A stretch of DNA of 64,000 nt from CALDTK01 sp965215115 (GTDB lineage Bacteria > Bacteroidota > Bacteroidia > Chitinophagales > Saprospiraceae), in contig OZ244050.1 of NCBI GenBank assembly GCA_965215115.1, forward strand, positions 1,364,001 through 1,428,000, read 5' to 3'. Positions within the stretch are counted from its first letter, which is position 1, and the number at the start of each line of letters is the position of its first letter. The notes under the pieces are model-generated. The model saw only the letters and a program-made list of their open reading frames with translations. It was not told the DNA's origin and did not search any database. Both the position numbers and the translations under genes were made by a program. This document shows positions 34,579-42,520 of the stretch, piece by piece.

Positions 34579-36627
34579 CTACCCGGCCTCGGCGGGCTCG
34601 GCGGACAAAGTTACGCGCAGCCCCACGCGCAGGTGCCGCCCCGGCAGCGGCCGGCGCTCGATGAGCTCGTAGTCGGCATCGAACACATTGCAGACCTCGG
34701 CGAAGGCGAGCACGGGCCGGCCGCGCCACGCTCGCTCGTACTGGACGCGGACGTCGCCCGTCTGCGAGGCGGGCACCACGTCGTTGATGCCCAGGGTCTG
34801 CCCGCGCCAGCGGTGCGTGTAGCCGAGCCTGAGCTTGCGGCAGTGCAACTCCGCTGCCGCAAAACCACTGTGCCGCGGCACGTACCACAGTTGCTGTCCG
34901 CGGTCGATGCGCGGGAGCTCGACGGCGCGCTGGTTGACGGCCACCACGTAGTCGTAGCCGCCGTCGATCAGCAGGGAGACGCCGGGATTCCACGTCTTGC
35001 GCAAGCCGACGCGCGGCTCTAGCCCGGTGCTCGTGACGGCGGCCAGGTTGTAAGCCGCGAAGAAGCTTTGGCCCGGTTGGCGCGCCCACAGTATCCAGTC
35101 GTCGACACCGCGGCGGAAGCCGGTGAGGCTGGCCGTCCACAGACCCGCCTGCGGCTCGCCCCAGCGCCAGTCCGCACCCAGTTCGGCGCTGTAACCCGAC
35201 TCGGCGCGCAGGTCCGGGTTGCCGCCCGGGCGGTAGTAGCGATCGTTGAAGGTCGGCGCGCGGTAGTCGCGGCTCAGGCGCCCACGCACGGTAAAGCCGG
35301 GCGTGGCACGGTACTCGAGCCCGAGCGAGGGCGTGAACCCGAGCGACAGCTCGCCCGCCCTTCCGTAGCGCGCGGCGACCTGGACGTGCCAGTTTTGCCA
35401 GGCCACCGCGTAGCTCCCCAGCGCCGCCACCGAGGCCTCGCTCGGCCTGCCCTCGTAGGCGTCGTCGACGCGGGCGCGGGTGTAGCTGCCGGTGGCGCCG
35501 ACGGTGAGGCTCTGCCCGTAGCGCAGCGGGACGGCGACCGTCACGTCGGCCAGGGCGATGTCGAAGCGGCTGCGCGAGTCCACGCCCGCGAGGGTGTCCC
35601 GAAAGTCGAGTCGCTCGGCGAAGTACCCGACCGTGGCCCGGAGGCTGTACGCACGCCGCTCGCGCCCGTAGCGCAAGGAGAGGCGGTGCGCGCCGTCGTC
35701 CTGCGCGGCGACGCTCTCGGACTGCGTGATGGTCGGGGGGATCTGGCGCTCGGTGGCGGCGGCCCAGTAGTGCAGGCTCAACTCGTCGGTGCCGGTCGCC
35801 GCGGAGGCCCAGCGGCGGTAGGCGTCGTAGCGGACGTTGAGTTGGCGCAGGGCGGCGTTGGTCTGGCGCTGCTCGTCGAGGCCGGGTGCCGGGCGGAAGC
35901 GGAAGTCGTTGTCGGCCCGGCGGGCGTCTACGCTCAGGGACGTTTGCCAGTCGCCGCGGCCGTAGCCGAGTCGTGCCGACAGACCGGTCTCGCCGAAGGC
36001 CCCGCCGGTGAGGCCCACCGCGCCCGAGACGCCGGACGCGTACGTCGCCCGGTCGTCGAGGCTCACCGTGGCCGCGACTGCGCCGGAGCCCCAGAGCGTG
36101 GCGTTGCCGCCGCGCGTGAGCGTCACGGTCTGCGCGCCGCCCGCGCCCGGTAGCGAGAGCAGGCTCCAGTCGATCTGCCCGAGGCTCGGGTTGCTGATCG
36201 GCAGGCCGTTCCAGAGGGCGAGGGTCTGCGCGGCCGATCCTCCGCGGACGCTCACGCTCGACAGGGCGCTCGGGCCGTAGTTGCGGACGTGAACGCCCCC
36301 ACGGTCGAGGACCTCGGCTACGGAGGTGGCGCCGACGATTTCGTTGCTGCGCCAGGTTTGGCCGGTACTACCTACGGGCTGGAGGCGGAGGCGCGCGGCG
36401 GTGACGGCGACGCCGAGGCGCGCCAGGGAGATGCTGGTGTCGACGTGGGCGGCGGGGAGGGAGTCGAGGGCTTCGCTAGTGCGAATCTTCGACTTCGCCA
36501 AAGCTAGCGGGCCGGCGGAAGCTGTTTTGGCGAAAGCCGGGGTAGCCAGTACGCACAGGAGCGCGAGGAGCGCCCAAACCCTCCGGGTCTGTAACTCTCG
36601 GGGGACGGTATGACTGGCGGGCGGCAA
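34579..36627 (-). CDS. TonB-dependent outer-membrane receptor (BtuB/CirA-like)
   Basis: A 682-residue receptor with a TTG start. The signal peptide ends CVLATPAFAKT, within mini-hairpin 36523. The plug has VAEVLDRGGVHVRNYGPSALSSVSVRGGSAAQTLALWNGLPI and then LTRGGNATLWGSGAVAATVSL. The barrel ends in a short terminal strand, RVGLRVTLSAE. It lacks the regulatory-like domain of SusC, and its size fits receptors for cofactors or metals. Pairing with the DUF4465 protein hints at cobalamin, but no cobalamin riboswitch fits in the 121-bp upstream gap. A TACCTTCG -7-like element lies 8 nt before the start (36636-36643). Confidence 0.88.
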   Translation of the reverse strand: MPPASHTVPRELQTRRVWALLALLCVLATPAFAKTASAGPLALAKSKIRTSEALDSLPAAHVDTSISLARLGVAVTAARLRLQPVGSTGQTWRSNEIVGATSVAEVLDRGGVHVRNYGPSALSSVSVRGGSAAQTLALWNGLPISNPSLGQIDWSLLSLPGAGGAQTVTLTRGGNATLWGSGAVAATVSLDDRATYASGVSGAVGLTGGAFGETGLSARLGYGRGDWQTSLSVDARRADNDFRFRPAPGLDEQRQTNAALRQLNVRYDAYRRWASAATGTDELSLHYWAAATERQIPPTITQSESVAAQDDGAHRLSLRYGRERRAYSLRATVGYFAERLDFRDTLAGVDSRSRFDIALADVTVAVPLRYGQSLTVGATGSYTRARVDDAYEGRPSEASVAALGSYAVAWQNWHVQVAARYGRAGELSLGFTPSLGLEYRATPGFTVRGRLSRDYRAPTFNDRYYRPGGNPDLRAESGYSAELGADWRWGEPQAGLWTASLTGFRRGVDDWILWARQPGQSFFAAYNLAAVTSTGLEPRVGLRKTWNPGVSLLIDGGYDYVVAVNQRAVELPRIDRGQQLWYVPRHSGFAAAELHCRKLRLGYTHRWRGQTLGINDVVPASQTGDVRVQYERAWRGRPVLAFAEVCNVFDADYELIERRPLPGRHLRVGLRVTLSAEPAEAG

Positions 36628-36635
36628 GGGGCGCG

Positions 36636-36643
36636 CGAAGGTA
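36636..36643 (-). promoter_or_regulatory. Possible -7 promoter element of the TonB receptor
   Basis: The complement reads TACCTTCG, identical to the element before mreC and also 8 nt from the start codon. Confidence 0.4.
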
Positions 36644-36748
36644 GGGCCCGGGCGCGGGCGGGGCTACGTGGTCGACGCGTCTCGACTTCGCACCTCCGCG
36701 AAGAATCTTGGTTCAGGATTTGCGCAGCCCCAACACTAAACTTTCGCC

Positions 36749-37585
36749 ATGCCCAAGCGCCTCCTCATCCACGCCGACGACGCGGGCCTGTGCCACGCGG
36801 AGAATCGCGCGACGATTGCCGTGCTCGAGGCCGGGATGGTGACCTCGTACAGCCTGATGGCTCCCTGTCCGGGCTTCGACGAGATGGCGGGTTTTGCGAA
36901 AGCGCACCCCGAGTACGACTGCGGCGTGCACCTCACGATGACGTGCGAGTGGGAGACCTTCCGCTTCGGACCCGTAGCGCCCGTGGCCACCGTGCCGAGT
37001 CTCGTCGATGAGCGCGGGCACTTCTTCAAGAAGCGACACTTGCTGGCGGCCGTCGCGCGGCCGGAAGAGGTGCACACGGAACTCGCGGCGCAGATCGAGA
37101 AGGTCCTGGCCCTGGGCATCCGCCCGACGCACCTCGACGCGCACATGTACAGCGTCGCGGCGCACCCGGCGTACTTCGAGGTCTACAGGAAGCTCGGGGA
37201 AACGTACGGGCTCCCGGTGCTGATGGCCGCGGAGATGTTGGAGTCGGTGGGCCTCGACGTGGAGCAGCACCTTCGGCCCGGAGACTTCACGATGGACAAA
37301 GTGCACATCGGCCATTACGATCTGTTTAGCGCGGGCGAGCTGCGGGACTATTATTTTAGCGTGATCGACGACTTGGTGGAAGGCAACAACATCCTCCTCC
37401 TCCACCCCGCCTACGACGACGCGGAGATGCGGGAGGTGACCGTCGATCATCCGAACTTCGGGTCGGCGTGGCGGCAGATCGACCTGGAGGTTTTCACGAG
37501 TGCGGAGATGCGGGCGAAGATTGCGGGGAGCGGGGCGGAGCTGGTGACGTGGGCGGAGGTGTCTGCGACGCTGGACGCAAAGTGA
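36749..37585 (+). CDS. ChbG/YdjC-family carbohydrate deacetylase
   Basis: A 278-residue cytosolic protein. The YdjC-fold motifs are present: LIHADDAGLCHAENRA (metal-binding Asp at residue 10 or 11), GVHLTMTCEW (His near 61) and IRPTHLDAHMYSVAAHPAYFEV (His pair near 130-135). A conserved LLHPAYDD follows. Family members remove an N-acetyl group from chitooligosaccharides or related disaccharides, using a divalent metal. There is no signal peptide, so it acts on imported sugar. Mini-hairpin 36890 (GC-stem class) encodes the GFAKAHP stretch. Confidence 0.9.
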   Translation: MPKRLLIHADDAGLCHAENRATIAVLEAGMVTSYSLMAPCPGFDEMAGFAKAHPEYDCGVHLTMTCEWETFRFGPVAPVATVPSLVDERGHFFKKRHLLAAVARPEEVHTELAAQIEKVLALGIRPTHLDAHMYSVAAHPAYFEVYRKLGETYGLPVLMAAEMLESVGLDVEQHLRPGDFTMDKVHIGHYDLFSAGELRDYYFSVIDDLVEGNNILLLHPAYDDAEMREVTVDHPNFGSAWRQIDLEVFTSAEMRAKIAGSGAELVTWAEVSATLDAK

Positions 37586-37586
37586 C

Positions 37587-37678
37587 GCAACGGTAGACAC
37601 GCAAAGGACGCGAAGTGATTGCGTCTCGCCTTTGCGCCCTTTGCGTGTCTTCGTTATGCGTCGTTGCGTTGGAATCAA
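37587..37678. terminator. Inverted repeat between convergent genes
   Basis: ACGCAACG, ACACGCAAAGG and CGCGAAG on the left are matched by CCTTTGCGTGT, CTTCGTTATGCG and CGTTGCGT on the right, giving a long interrupted stem between the stop codons of the ChbG-like gene and the dehydrogenase. It probably acts as a bidirectional terminator. Confidence 0.55.
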
Positions 37679-37687
37679 TTCTCTAGC

Positions 37688-38557
37688 CTACCCACCGACG
37701 ACATCGCCGCCGTTGACGTGAATGGTCTGGCCCGTGACGTAGCTCCCGTCCTGGCTCGCGAGGAAGACGTAGGCCGGGGCGACCTCGGCCGGCTGTCCGG
37801 GCCGGCCCATCGGGACTTTCTTCCCGAAGTCGTCCACCTTGTCGGCCGGGAAGGTCGACGGGATGAAGGGCGTCCAGATCGGCCCCGGGGCTACCGAGTT
37901 GACGCGGATCTTCTTCTCGGCGAGGTTGCCGGACAGCGCGCGCGTGAAGGCGACGATGGCGCCCTTCGTCGAGGAGTACGGCACCATCTCGGGCGAGCCC
38001 CGGAAGGCGACCACGGAGCAGGTGTTGACGATGGAGTCACCCTCGGTGAGGTGCTCGAGCGCCGCGCGCGTGAAGTAGTAGTAGCCGAAGATGTTGGTCT
38101 CGAAGTGGCGCTCGAACTCGCCGTCGGGGATGTCGGTGAGGCTGTCGTACATGTGCTGCTCGGCGGCGTTGTTGACGAGCACATTGAGGCCCCCGAGTTG
38201 CTGTACGCATTCTCTGACGGCGCTTTCGCAAAACCGCTGGTCGCGTTGGTCGCCCTTGACGAGGTGACACTTCGCGCCCTCGGCCTCGACGAGGGACTTG
38301 GTCTTGCGGGCGTCCTCGTCGGCGTGGTAGTAACACACGCACACGTCGGCGCCCTCGCGGGCGAAGTGCACGGCCACCGAGCGCCCGATGCCGGAGTCGC
38401 CGCCGGTGATGAGGGCCACCTTGCCCTTGAGCTTGTCGGCGCCCTTGTAGTAGTCGCGGATGTAGACGGGGGCGGGGTCCATCTCGGACTCGTTGCCGGG
38501 GTGGTGGTCCTGGTGCTGCGCGGGGATATCCTGGGGGGTCGGCATTTGCTGAGCCAT
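37688..38557 (-). CDS. Short-chain dehydrogenase/reductase (general-stress YhxC/YdaD-like group)
   Basis: 289 residues from the ATG at 38555-38557. The N-terminal extension (PTPQDIPAQHQDHHPGNESEMDP) is typical of the stress-related subgroup. The Rossmann fold has TGGDSGIGRSVA (cofactor binding), NNAAEQH and the catalytic YSSTKGA (YxxxK) preceded by the conserved Ser in NTCSVVAF. PGPIWTPF and GQTIHVNGG complete the family pattern. It is an NAD(P)-dependent oxidoreductase; the substrate is unknown. Mini-hairpin 38221 encodes QRFCESA. Confidence 0.92.
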   Translation of the reverse strand: MAQQMPTPQDIPAQHQDHHPGNESEMDPAPVYIRDYYKGADKLKGKVALITGGDSGIGRSVAVHFAREGADVCVCYYHADEDARKTKSLVEAEGAKCHLVKGDQRDQRFCESAVRECVQQLGGLNVLVNNAAEQHMYDSLTDIPDGEFERHFETNIFGYYYFTRAALEHLTEGDSIVNTCSVVAFRGSPEMVPYSSTKGAIVAFTRALSGNLAEKKIRVNSVAPGPIWTPFIPSTFPADKVDDFGKKVPMGRPGQPAEVAPAYVFLASQDGSYVTGQTIHVNGGDVVGG

Positions 38558-38764
38558 GGTGGGGGGGATTAGGGGTTGCTGTAGAAAAGGCAAAAGGACA
38601 TTTGCGAAAGCGTTGTTCGAGGCTGCTCCCCGACTTACCCGCAATCGAATCCGCCGCGTGACGCGCGCGCCGCAACGGAGGTTATTCACGTTCGCGAAGG
38701 CTTTACGTGGAGTAAACGCTCCCAGATTTAACCTAGTAACGGCTGGGGAGCGTAGGGGTAACGA

Positions 38765-38772
38765 TAGCTTTG
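38765..38772 (+). promoter_or_regulatory. Bacteroidota -7 promoter element
   Basis: TAGCTTTG is a perfect TAnnTTTG match, 23 nt before the ATG of the large TonB-type receptor. No clear -33 TTG is seen. Confidence 0.5.
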
Positions 38773-38795
38773 CGGACGCTAAACACTCCCCACGC

Positions 38796-41700
38796 ATGTC
38801 CTACGCCCCCCGACTCCTCTCTATGATTACGCTGCTCGCGGCATTCGCCGGCGCCGCGGTGGCGCAGATCACGACGGCTGCCATCGGCGGCACCGTCGCC
38901 GATGACGCGAGCGACGAGCCGCTGATCGGCGCGACCGTCGTCGCGACGCACCTCCCGTCGGGTACGGACTACGGGACCGTCACCGACGTCGACGGCCGCT
39001 ACCTGCTGCCGTACCTGCGGGTCGGCGGGCCCTACCGCATCGTGGTGTCGTACATCGGCTACGGGGAGACCGTCCGGGACGGGATCACCCTCCAGCTCGG
39101 CGAGCGCGAGGCGGTCGACTTCGCGGTGAGCCCCGCGGGTGTCACGCTCGAGGGCGTCGAGGTGGTGGCCGACCGCAACTCCGTGATCGCGGCCGACCGC
39201 ACGGGGGCCTCCACGGCGATCTCCGAGGCGCAGCTGCGACAACTCCCGACGATCAGTCGCTCGGCGCAGGACTTCACGCGCCTCACGCCCCAGTCGGACG
39301 GCAACTCCTTCGGGGGGCGCAACGACCAGTTTAACTCCTTCTCGGTGGACGGGTCGATCTTCACCAACCCCTTCGGCCTCGACGCGGCGACCCCGGGGGG
39401 GCAGTCGGGCGCGCAGCCGATCTCCCTGGACGCCATCGAGCAGATCACGGTCAACATCTCGCCGTACGACGTGACGCAGGCCGGCTTCACGGGCGCGGCC
39501 GTCAACGCGGTCACGAAGTCGGGCACGAACGAGTTCCACGGCACGGCCTTCGGGTTCTTCCGCAACCAGGACCTCACCGGCGGGAGGGTCAACGGCGACG
39601 ATATCTTCGTCCCGGACCTCACGCAAACGCAGGCGGGGTTCTCGCTCGGGGGGCCGATCGTGAAGAACAAGGTGTTCTTCTTCGTCAACGCGGAGGTGGA
39701 CCAGCGCGAGGACCTCGGCTCCAACTTCGTGGCCGCGCGCCCGGGCCTCACGGGCGGCAACGTGAGCCGCGTGCGCGCCGCCGACCTCGACGCCGTCGGG
39801 GCCAAGCTGCGCGCGATCGGCTACGAGCCCGGTCCGTACGAGGGGTTCCTGTTCGACCGCAACTCCGTGAAGGGCATCGCGAAGCTCGACTTCAACCTCG
39901 GCGGCGGCAATACGCTGACGGCGACCTACAATTTCCTCGACGCCTTCCAGGACAAGAACGCCCACCCGAACGCCATCGCGACCCGCGGCCCCGACGCCAC
40001 GACGCTGCAGTTCTTCAACTCCGGCTACCGCATCAACAACGTCCTCCACTCGGGCATCGTCGAGCTGCGCAGCATCATCGGCACGAAGGCCTCCAACAAG
40101 CTCCAGGTCGGGCTGTCGTCGTTCCGGGACTCGCGCGACCCGCGCTCCGCGCCGGCGCCGAGCCTCATCATCCGGGAGGCGGGCCTCAACTACATCGTCC
40201 TCGGGCACGAGCCCTTCTCGATCACGAACCGCCTCAACCAGGACGTCCTCCAGATCACGGACAACTTCAACTACTACGCCGGGGCCCACACCCTGACGGC
40301 GGGCTTCAACCTCGAGCGCTTCGCGTTCGATAACTCGTTTAACCTCGGGGTCTACGGGGGGACCTTCGGGGCGCCCGCGAGCATCAACACCGGGAGCGTG
40401 CAGGGCTTCTTAGACATCCCCAACGACACGCTCCGTGCCTACTTCCAGGCCTCGCAGGGGACGAGTGACGCGCTGAGCGGCCCGGGGGAGGGCTTCGACG
40501 GGACGGGCTTCGCCCTGGCCGAGACCAACGTCGGGCAGCTCGGCGTGTACCTGCAGGACGAGTGGGCGGTCACGGACAACTTCCGCCTCACGCTCGGCCT
40601 CCGCGTCGACGCGCCACTGTACTTCGATACGGAAGACAAGCTCCAGGAAAGCGTCGACCGCGCGGCCTTTTACGCCCCCGAGACCCCGTGGTACAACGAG
40701 GACGGGACGCAGACCCCGCGCGACTACCTCGAGCTCCCACGGCGCACGCCGCTGTTTAGCCCACGGCTAGGCTTCAACTACGACATTAGAGGCGATCAGA
40801 CTACGCAGCTCCGTGGTGGAACGGGTCTTTTTACGGGGCGTCTACCCTTTGTGTGGATCGGTAACCAAGTAGCCAACCCGAACGCATTTTTCTACAACCA
40901 GACCGCGCGTGACTTCAAGTTTCCACAGGTGTGGCGCTCGAACGTCGGCTTCGATAAGCAGCTCGACGGGGGCTGGACCGTGAGCAGCGACCTCATCTAC
41001 ACCAAAGACCTCCAGGCACCCTTCGTAAGCAAGATTAGCAACGGCGTACCGTCGGCGCAACTCCAGGGCGGGGCCGACACGCGTCCGTACTACTTAGACG
41101 GCGAAGATCGCTTCCCGAATTTCACCCTGGAGGCCTACGAGTTCACCAACACCGACATCGGCTACACCTTCAACGCGAGCGTCCAGGTGAAGAAGACCTG
41201 GGGCAACGGCCTCAACGCCATGGTGGCCTACAACTTCCTCGACGCCCAGGACGCCTCCTCGATCGAGGCCGAGATCTCGTCGGACGCCTGGGCGCGCAAC
41301 CCGGCCAACATCCAGAACTCCAACGTCCCCCTCGGCGCGCCCTCGCTGTACGGCAATCGCCACCGCTTCATCGCGTCCGGGATCAAGATGTGGGAGTACG
41401 GCACCGGCAATCGTTTCGCCACGACCGTGAGCACGTTCTTCAGCTACGCGCAGGCCGGCACGACGCAGGACGACTTCACGAGCGACTTCCGCTTTTCGTA
41501 CACGTACCAGGGCGACATCAACAACGATGGGTCCAACCTCAACGACCTCCTCTTCATCCCGACGGACGCCCAGCTCGACGCCCAGCGGTGGACCTCCGAC
41601 GAGCAGCGGGAGGCCTTCCGGCAGTTCATCAACCAGGACGACTACCTCAGCGACAACCGCGGGCAGTACGCCGAGCGCTACGCCGTGCTCGCGCCCTGGG

Positions 41701-41972
41701 TGAGCCAGTGGGACGTGCGCGTGGCGCAGGACGTGCGCTTCGGGGGGCAGTCGGTGCAGTTCACGCTCGACGTGCTCAACTTCGGCAACCTCCTCAACTC
41801 CAACTGGGGCGTGCGCGAGCTGCCGACCACGACGCAGCCCGTGGGCGTGAGCGTGGACGCGGACCTGGTGCCGACCTACAGTTTCGACACCGGGATCCGC
41901 GATACGTTCACGGCCAATCCGAGTCTCGAGAGCCGCTGGCAGGCGCGGGTGGGGCTGCGGTATAGCTTTTAG
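38796..41972 (+). CDS. Large TonB-dependent receptor with carboxypeptidase-regulatory-like domain
   Basis: 1058 residues. The signal peptide ends FAGAAVAQI. A regulatory-like domain follows (TVADDASDEPLIGATVVATHLPSG...YGTVTDVDGRYLLPYL), then a plug (LRQLPTISRSAQDFTRLTP, SVDGSIFTNPFGL, ITVNISPYDVTQAGFTGAAVNAVTKSGTNEFHGTAFGFFRN) and a long barrel. This is the OmpA/Oar-like class of TonB receptors related to Myxococcus Oar, often not paired with SusD. The substrate is unknown. An earlier in-frame Met exists but only 38796 gives the signal peptide. Like the SusC gene it contains no mini-hairpin motif, although one copy begins directly after its stop codon (41973). Confidence 0.9.
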   Translation: MSYAPRLLSMITLLAAFAGAAVAQITTAAIGGTVADDASDEPLIGATVVATHLPSGTDYGTVTDVDGRYLLPYLRVGGPYRIVVSYIGYGETVRDGITLQLGEREAVDFAVSPAGVTLEGVEVVADRNSVIAADRTGASTAISEAQLRQLPTISRSAQDFTRLTPQSDGNSFGGRNDQFNSFSVDGSIFTNPFGLDAATPGGQSGAQPISLDAIEQITVNISPYDVTQAGFTGAAVNAVTKSGTNEFHGTAFGFFRNQDLTGGRVNGDDIFVPDLTQTQAGFSLGGPIVKNKVFFFVNAEVDQREDLGSNFVAARPGLTGGNVSRVRAADLDAVGAKLRAIGYEPGPYEGFLFDRNSVKGIAKLDFNLGGGNTLTATYNFLDAFQDKNAHPNAIATRGPDATTLQFFNSGYRINNVLHSGIVELRSIIGTKASNKLQVGLSSFRDSRDPRSAPAPSLIIREAGLNYIVLGHEPFSITNRLNQDVLQITDNFNYYAGAHTLTAGFNLERFAFDNSFNLGVYGGTFGAPASINTGSVQGFLDIPNDTLRAYFQASQGTSDALSGPGEGFDGTGFALAETNVGQLGVYLQDEWAVTDNFRLTLGLRVDAPLYFDTEDKLQESVDRAAFYAPETPWYNEDGTQTPRDYLELPRRTPLFSPRLGFNYDIRGDQTTQLRGGTGLFTGRLPFVWIGNQVANPNAFFYNQTARDFKFPQVWRSNVGFDKQLDGGWTVSSDLIYTKDLQAPFVSKISNGVPSAQLQGGADTRPYYLDGEDRFPNFTLEAYEFTNTDIGYTFNASVQVKKTWGNGLNAMVAYNFLDAQDASSIEAEISSDAWARNPANIQNSNVPLGAPSLYGNRHRFIASGIKMWEYGTGNRFATTVSTFFSYAQAGTTQDDFTSDFRFSYTYQGDINNDGSNLNDLLFIPTDAQLDAQRWTSDEQREAFRQFINQDDYLSDNRGQYAERYAVLAPWVSQWDVRVAQDVRFGGQSVQFTLDVLNFGNLLNSNWGVRELPTTTQPVGVSVDADLVPTYSFDTGIRDTFTANPSLESRWQARVGLRYSF

Positions 41973-42073
41973 GCTTTCGCCAAAACGCACGCCCGGCTCA
42001 GCTTCGCTTCGCCAAACGTGCGAGGGTAGGAGGCGGACCTCACGGCCCGCTGCCGCTTGGTACCACAGCAGAC

Positions 42074-42343
42074 TTGCGTCAAAACGGGCGTCGCGTCATG
42101 GCCGCCGTCACGGCGGTGGCCTACGACCCGAGTCTGGTGGTCAACGGCCGCAGCCCCTTCCGGATTCAGTGCCAGTGGCACGACGAGGGCGCGAAGGCGA
42201 TGCGGGTCTTCAGCAGCGACGCGATCTGGTACGACCCGATTGACTTCGTGCGGCCCGGGGATGAGATCGCGGTGTACTTCGATAGGCGGCGGCCGAGCCG
42301 GTACGTGGTGGATTTGGGGGGGGTGGTGGAGGTGAGGAGTTAG
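42074..42343 (+). pseudogene. C-terminal fragment of a DUF3592-like membrane protein
   Basis: An open frame of 89 codons, TTG start or ATG at 42098. The segment SLVVNGRSPFRIQCQWHD, VFSSDAIWYDP and DEIAVYFDRRRPSRYVVDLG matches the extracytoplasmic tail of small membrane proteins with a DUF3592-like domain. The membrane helices that normally precede it are missing, and no start with a usual ribosome context is visible. It is therefore probably a truncated relic, though a short functional protein is possible. Mini-hairpin 42071 (GAC class) overlaps the first codons, where the frame reads LRQNGRR. Confidence 0.5.
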
Positions 42344-42453
42344 CGACGCGCCACAGACATACAGACATAACGACGCCCCGCTCCGCCCGACCGTCATGGG
42401 GTGACTGGTGATCCGCGGCGCGGCAGCAGACCCATCCCCGACAAACAGCTGCG

Positions 42454-42461
42454 TAGTTTTG
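42454..42461 (+). promoter_or_regulatory. Bacteroidota -7 promoter element
   Basis: TAGTTTTG matches TAnnTTTG perfectly and lies 59 nt before the rhamnosidase ATG, leaving a leader of about 50 nt. Confidence 0.5.
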
Positions 42462-42520
42462 GTTCTCGGGCCCCGCGTTTATGCCGGGCCGCGCGCTGTA
42501 CCGACGCTACAACTACGACG

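Noticed and set aside
36628..36748. Cobalamin riboswitch before the TonB receptor
   Set aside because: The gap is only 121 bp and shows no B12-box-like sequence.
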